The notes beneath the pieces are model-generated. The model saw nothing but the letters and a program-made list of their open reading frames with translations, was not told the DNA's origin and did not search any database. Of a DNA stretch of 7,155 bases, positions 4,818-7,155 are shown piece by piece; the first letter of the stretch is position 1; the number at the start of each line of letters is the position of its first letter. The translations under genes and the position numbers were made by a program. This DNA comes from RGIG426 sp045640165 (GTDB lineage Bacteria; Bacillota; Clostridia; Oscillospirales; Acutalibacteraceae): contig JAZUEK010000013.1 in NCBI GenBank assembly GCA_045640165.1, positions 1-7,155 of the forward strand, written 5' to 3'.

Positions 4818-6833
4818 ATGAACAAACAAACCACGAAAAAAAGCAACTTCGTCCTGATTATGATTCTGTATCTCGCAGGCATTTTCATGGGCGCTATCGA
4901 CACCGGCATTGTGACGCCGGCGCGCACCATCATCCAAAACGAATTGGGTGTTTCGGCGCAGACCGGTATTTGGATGATTACGATTTATACGCTCGCTTAC
5001 GCGGCGAGTGTGCCGATTATGGGCAAACTTGCGGACAAATTCGGCCGCAAATACGTTTATATTCTGTGCATCACGCTGTTTGGCCTCGGCTCGCTTCTTT
5101 GCGGACTGTCCGGCTCGTTCGGCGGTTTTCCGATGCTCATTGCCGCGCGCATTATCCAAGCCATCGGCGGCGGCGGTATCGTCCCGATTGCGACGGCGGA
5201 ATTCGGCACGACGTTTCCGCCGGAAAAACGCGGTCTCGCGCTCGGCCTTGTGGGCGGCGTTTACGGCATTGCCAACGTGTTCGGCGCGTCTGCCGGCAGT
5301 GCGATTCTCGACCTGTTCGGCACCGACCGCTGGGAATTTATCTTTTACATCAACGTGCCGATTTCGCTGTTTATCATCATCTGCGGATGGTTTGTGCTGC
5401 AAAACAACCGCGATGAAGAAAACAACAAAAAAATCGACATCTTCGGCATTTTTACGCTCACCGTGATGGTGTTGGCACTTCTCTACGGACTGAAAAACCT
5501 CGATTTCTTCGATTTCGGCAACTCGATTGTGTCCACCGGCGTGTATCCGTTTTTGCTGGTGTTTCTCGTGTTTGTGCCGCTGTTTATTTTGGCGGAAAAG
5601 AAAGCGGAAGACCCGGTGTTGCCGCTTTCGTATTTTACCGACCGCAACGTGCTTGTGACCTTGCTTCTTTCGACGGTCAGCGGCTTTTTGATGATGGGCG
5701 TCATCTTCGTGCCGCAGTTTGCGGAAAACTGCTTAAAACTGCCGACGGGTGAGGGCGGCTATCTTGTCATTATGCTCGGGTTGTTTGCCGGCCTCGGTGC
5801 GCCGATTTCCGGTAAACTCATTGACAAATTCGGCCCGAAACTGATTTTGGCGCTCGGCTTTTTGTCCACCGCCGCCGGCGCGCTGTTTATGATGTTTGTC
5901 ACAACCAAAGCGCCGTCGATGCTGACCGTGCTTGTGGGACTGGCGCTTGCCGGCCTCGGCATGGGCTTTACGATGGGCACGCCGGTCAACTATATGATGC
6001 TCGCCAACACCGACGAAAAACAATCCAACTCCGCGCTTGCCGCGCTGTCGCTTGTGCGCTCGATCGGTACGGCGATTGCTCCGGCGATTATGGTCGGCTT
6101 TATCGCGACCGCCGGTATGAACGTGCAGGGCAATCTTATGGCGCTGTTGCCGCAGGAAATCAACACGCCGGAACTGCCGTATATGCAAGAACTCTCCGAA
6201 AAACTTACGACGATGAAAGAAAACCCGATGTTCGCCGAGCAGATGAAAGAGATGCCGGACTTGTCCGCGATGACGTCGATGAAAATGGATATGAACGGCG
6301 GCGGTATGGAACTGCCGGAAGAGACGCTCGCGATGTTGCAATCGAGCGACGTGACCACCATTGTGGACAACACCAAAACGATGGCGAAAACGATGTTTGA
6401 CCAAATGACCCCCGGCGTGGTTGAAAAAATCACCGCCGGCCTCGACAAAGGTATTGACGGCATCGAAACGGGGCTGTCGCAGATGAAAGCCGCCGCTTCC
6501 GCGATGCCTGCCGGAATGCCGAGCGGAATGCCGTCCGGCGCGCCTTCGGGGATGCCGGCGAGCGCCATGGGGGCGATGAGCGGCGCGATGACCGATATGG
6601 AGACCACCGCCGCGCACATGAAAGAAATGCGCGACGCGGTGCCTGCCGCGTTTGATACGGCGCTTTCCGACTACCTCGCCCAAATCGACGACAAGAGCGA
6701 CGAACTGGAAACGTGCTTCCAAGACACGCTCAACGAGGGTTTCTCGGATATTTATCTGCTGACGGCGATTACGTCGGCGATTGCGCTTGTGATTTTGGCG
6801 TTCTATAAAAAGACCAAAGAGAAAGAGACATAA
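4818..6833 (+). CDS. DHA2-type (EmrB/QacA) 14-helix MFS exporter with large Met-rich extracytoplasmic insertion
   Basis: A 671-residue proton-coupled multidrug-type exporter of the cytoplasmic membrane. Thirteen helices are readable in residues 11-434 and a fourteenth at about 645-662. Family motifs are the D1-like GAIDTGIVTPA with D28 in helix 1, motif A GKLADKFGRK (69-78), motif B R111 in RIIQAIGGGG, and a second motif A-like SGKLIDKFGPK (331-341). The antiporter motif C region (143-160) is degenerate, with GASAG where GPxxGG is typical. Ordinary EmrB/QacA proteins have about 500 residues. The extra length is a ~205-residue segment (437-643) between the last two helices, predicted outside the cell. 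It is helical and charged, has 26 methionines, and contains an MPxG repeat (563-582). The protein ends in a basic tail (KKTKEKET). It is the second gene of the marR operon, so it is presumably induced by its substrate, which is not identifiable here. Confidence 0.9.
   Translation: MNKQTTKKSNFVLIMILYLAGIFMGAIDTGIVTPARTIIQNELGVSAQTGIWMITIYTLAYAASVPIMGKLADKFGRKYVYILCITLFGLGSLLCGLSGSFGGFPMLIAARIIQAIGGGGIVPIATAEFGTTFPPEKRGLALGLVGGVYGIANVFGASAGSAILDLFGTDRWEFIFYINVPISLFIIICGWFVLQNNRDEENNKKIDIFGIFTLTVMVLALLYGLKNLDFFDFGNSIVSTGVYPFLLVFLVFVPLFILAEKKAEDPVLPLSYFTDRNVLVTLLLSTVSGFLMMGVIFVPQFAENCLKLPTGEGGYLVIMLGLFAGLGAPISGKLIDKFGPKLILALGFLSTAAGALFMMFVTTKAPSMLTVLVGLALAGLGMGFTMGTPVNYMMLANTDEKQSNSALAALSLVRSIGTAIAPAIMVGFIATAGMNVQGNLMALLPQEINTPELPYMQELSEKLTTMKENPMFAEQMKEMPDLSAMTSMKMDMNGGGMELPEETLAMLQSSDVTTIVDNTKTMAKTMFDQMTPGVVEKITAGLDKGIDGIETGLSQMKAAASAMPAGMPSGMPSGAPSGMPASAMGAMSGAMTDMETTAAHMKEMRDAVPAAFDTALSDYLAQIDDKSDELETCFQDTLNEGFSDIYLLTAITSAIALVILAFYKKTKEKET
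6504..6563 (+). repeat. 12-base tandem repeat encoding MPxG units in the exporter loop
   Basis: Five imperfect 12-base units (ATGCCnnCCGGn-like) encode MPAG, MPSG, MPSG, APSG and MPAS, residues 563-582 of the exporter. The repeat is in frame, so gain or loss of units would keep the protein open. A GC-rich, Met/Gly/Ala-rich stretch (AMGAMSGAM) follows. Confidence 0.85.
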
Positions 6834-6862
6834 AAACTCAGTTTTTGAGTAATCACGCAATA

Positions 6863-6900
6863 AAAAACACGGCAGAGAAGAAATTTTCTGCTGTGTTTTT
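6863..6900. terminator. Intrinsic terminator after the marR-MFS operon
   Basis: A 17-base-pair stem (6863-6879 with 6884-6900; two G-T wobbles) is capped by a GAAA tetraloop and ends in TTTTT. The A-tract on the left arm would also let it act on the opposite strand. A smaller hairpin (ACTCA-gtttt-TGAGT, 6836-6850) sits just after the exporter stop codon and may help. Confidence 0.88.
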
Positions 6901-6939
6901 GCGTTTGGCACAGCCGCTCGTGTGCGGAGAGCGCTCTTG

Positions 6940-6968
6940 TTGACAACGGCGCTGTTTTCTTGTATAAT
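6940..6968 (+). promoter_or_regulatory. Consensus promoter for the exported-protein gene
   Basis: A perfect TTGACA (6940-6945), a 17-base spacer and a perfect TATAAT (6963-6968), predicting a start near 6975 and a leader of about 40 bases. AAAGGAG (7001-7007) is the ribosome binding site. A perfect 10-base palindrome AGAGCGCTCT (6928-6937) lies just upstream of the -35. Confidence 0.9.
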
Positions 6969-7016
6969 CAAGATAGGATGTACCCAAAAAGTACCAAAGA
7001 AAAGGAGAAATGCAGA

Positions 7017-7155
7017 ATGACAAAACGAATTTTGGCCATTATCTTATCGGTGACGATGATTGTCACCTTCCTGCCGGTAGCGACGTTTGCCGGTGGAAGC
7101 CCTGTCAGAATCGCCGCTACCCCCGGTGCCGGTTTGATATCCACAGGGGAAGGAG
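7017..7155 (+). CDS. Exported protein with Sec signal peptide, N-terminal part
   Basis: The first 46 codons of a gene that runs off the right edge. The start is the ATG at 7017, 9 bases after GGAG; an ATG at 7010 in another frame is only 2 bases from GGAG and gives no signal-peptide-like sequence. The protein begins MTKRILAIILSVTMIVTFLP, a textbook Sec signal with a KR n-region, a hydrophobic core and VATFA before the predicted signal peptidase I site (A25-G26). The LPVxxFA ending is typical of Clostridia surface proteins. The visible mature part (GGSPVRIAATPGAGLISTGE) is small-residue-rich, has no recognisable domain and no lipobox cysteine. The protein is probably secreted or cell-wall associated, and its function lies in the unseen part. 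Confidence 0.85.
   Translation, partial: MTKRILAIILSVTMIVTFLPVATFAGGSPVRIAATPGAGLISTGEG

Noticed and set aside
6928..6937. The 10-base palindrome AGAGCGCTCT upstream of the last promoter as an operator.
   Set aside because: It is short, GC-rich and upstream of the -35, with no second copy in the window. It is mentioned with the promoter but is too weak for a separate claim.
5733..6971. A 412-residue open frame on the minus strand opposite the exporter gene.
   Set aside because: It is a His/Arg-rich shadow of the exporter's codon pattern, has no family motif, and would have to be transcribed through the operon terminator and across the promoter at 6940.
1..7155. Search for a defence, biosynthetic or mobile system, CRISPR repeats, tRNA genes or attachment sites.
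   Set aside because: None of the genes belongs to such a system, and I saw no clover-leaf sequence, direct-repeat array, transposase or integrase. The window is mostly ordinary transport and metabolism genes.

Overview
The window looks like a chromosomal segment from a Gram-positive, Clostridia-like Firmicute, possibly of the Oscillospirales/Ruminococcaceae kind. Supporting signs are strong GGAGG-type ribosome binding sites, sigma-A promoters with TG/TRTG extensions ahead of the -10 box, intrinsic terminators with T-tracts, and a signal peptide ending in LPVATFA. Other signs are a short-form CstA and fairly GC-rich coding sequence set in AT-rich intergenic DNA. The taxonomic call is an inference from these features only. 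There is no rRNA, tRNA, CRISPR array, insertion sequence or phage gene, and the region reads as core or housekeeping-adjacent chromosome.

Layout. Bases 1-223 (minus strand) hold the start of a small two-helix membrane protein that runs off the left edge. It is divergent from a plus-strand gene at 371-871 for a small soluble bacterial PH-domain (bPH2/DUF304) protein with an unusual His/Met/Asp-rich tail ending in an EF-hand-like loop. A strong hairpin terminator follows. Then comes a short-form CstA transporter gene (944-2371) for which I can find no promoter of its own. Next is an AqpZ-type aquaporin (2442-3146) with its own promoter, which carries a perfect inverted repeat in its spacer. A bidirectional terminator (3159-3190) separates it from a convergent minus-strand D-2-hydroxyacid dehydrogenase of the glycerate dehydrogenase/hydroxypyruvate reductase type (3201-4145).

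From a 191-base divergent intergenic region, a two-gene operon runs rightward. It encodes a MarR-family repressor (4337-4786) and, 31 bases on, a 14-helix DHA2-type MFS exporter (4818-6833). A perfect 20-base palindrome just downstream of the predicted transcription start is the obvious candidate operator, giving a classic locally regulated drug or toxicant efflux operon. The exporter has a ~205-residue extracytoplasmic insertion between its last two helices. This insertion is strikingly methionine-rich and contains MPxG tandem repeats. A strong terminator (6863-6900) closes the operon. A near-consensus promoter then drives an exported protein whose first 46 codons are visible (7017-7155).

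I do not see a clearly new multi-gene system. The most interesting items are the Met-rich exporter insertion paired with its MarR regulator, the metal-binding-looking tail of the bPH protein, and the terminator-gated expression of cstA.
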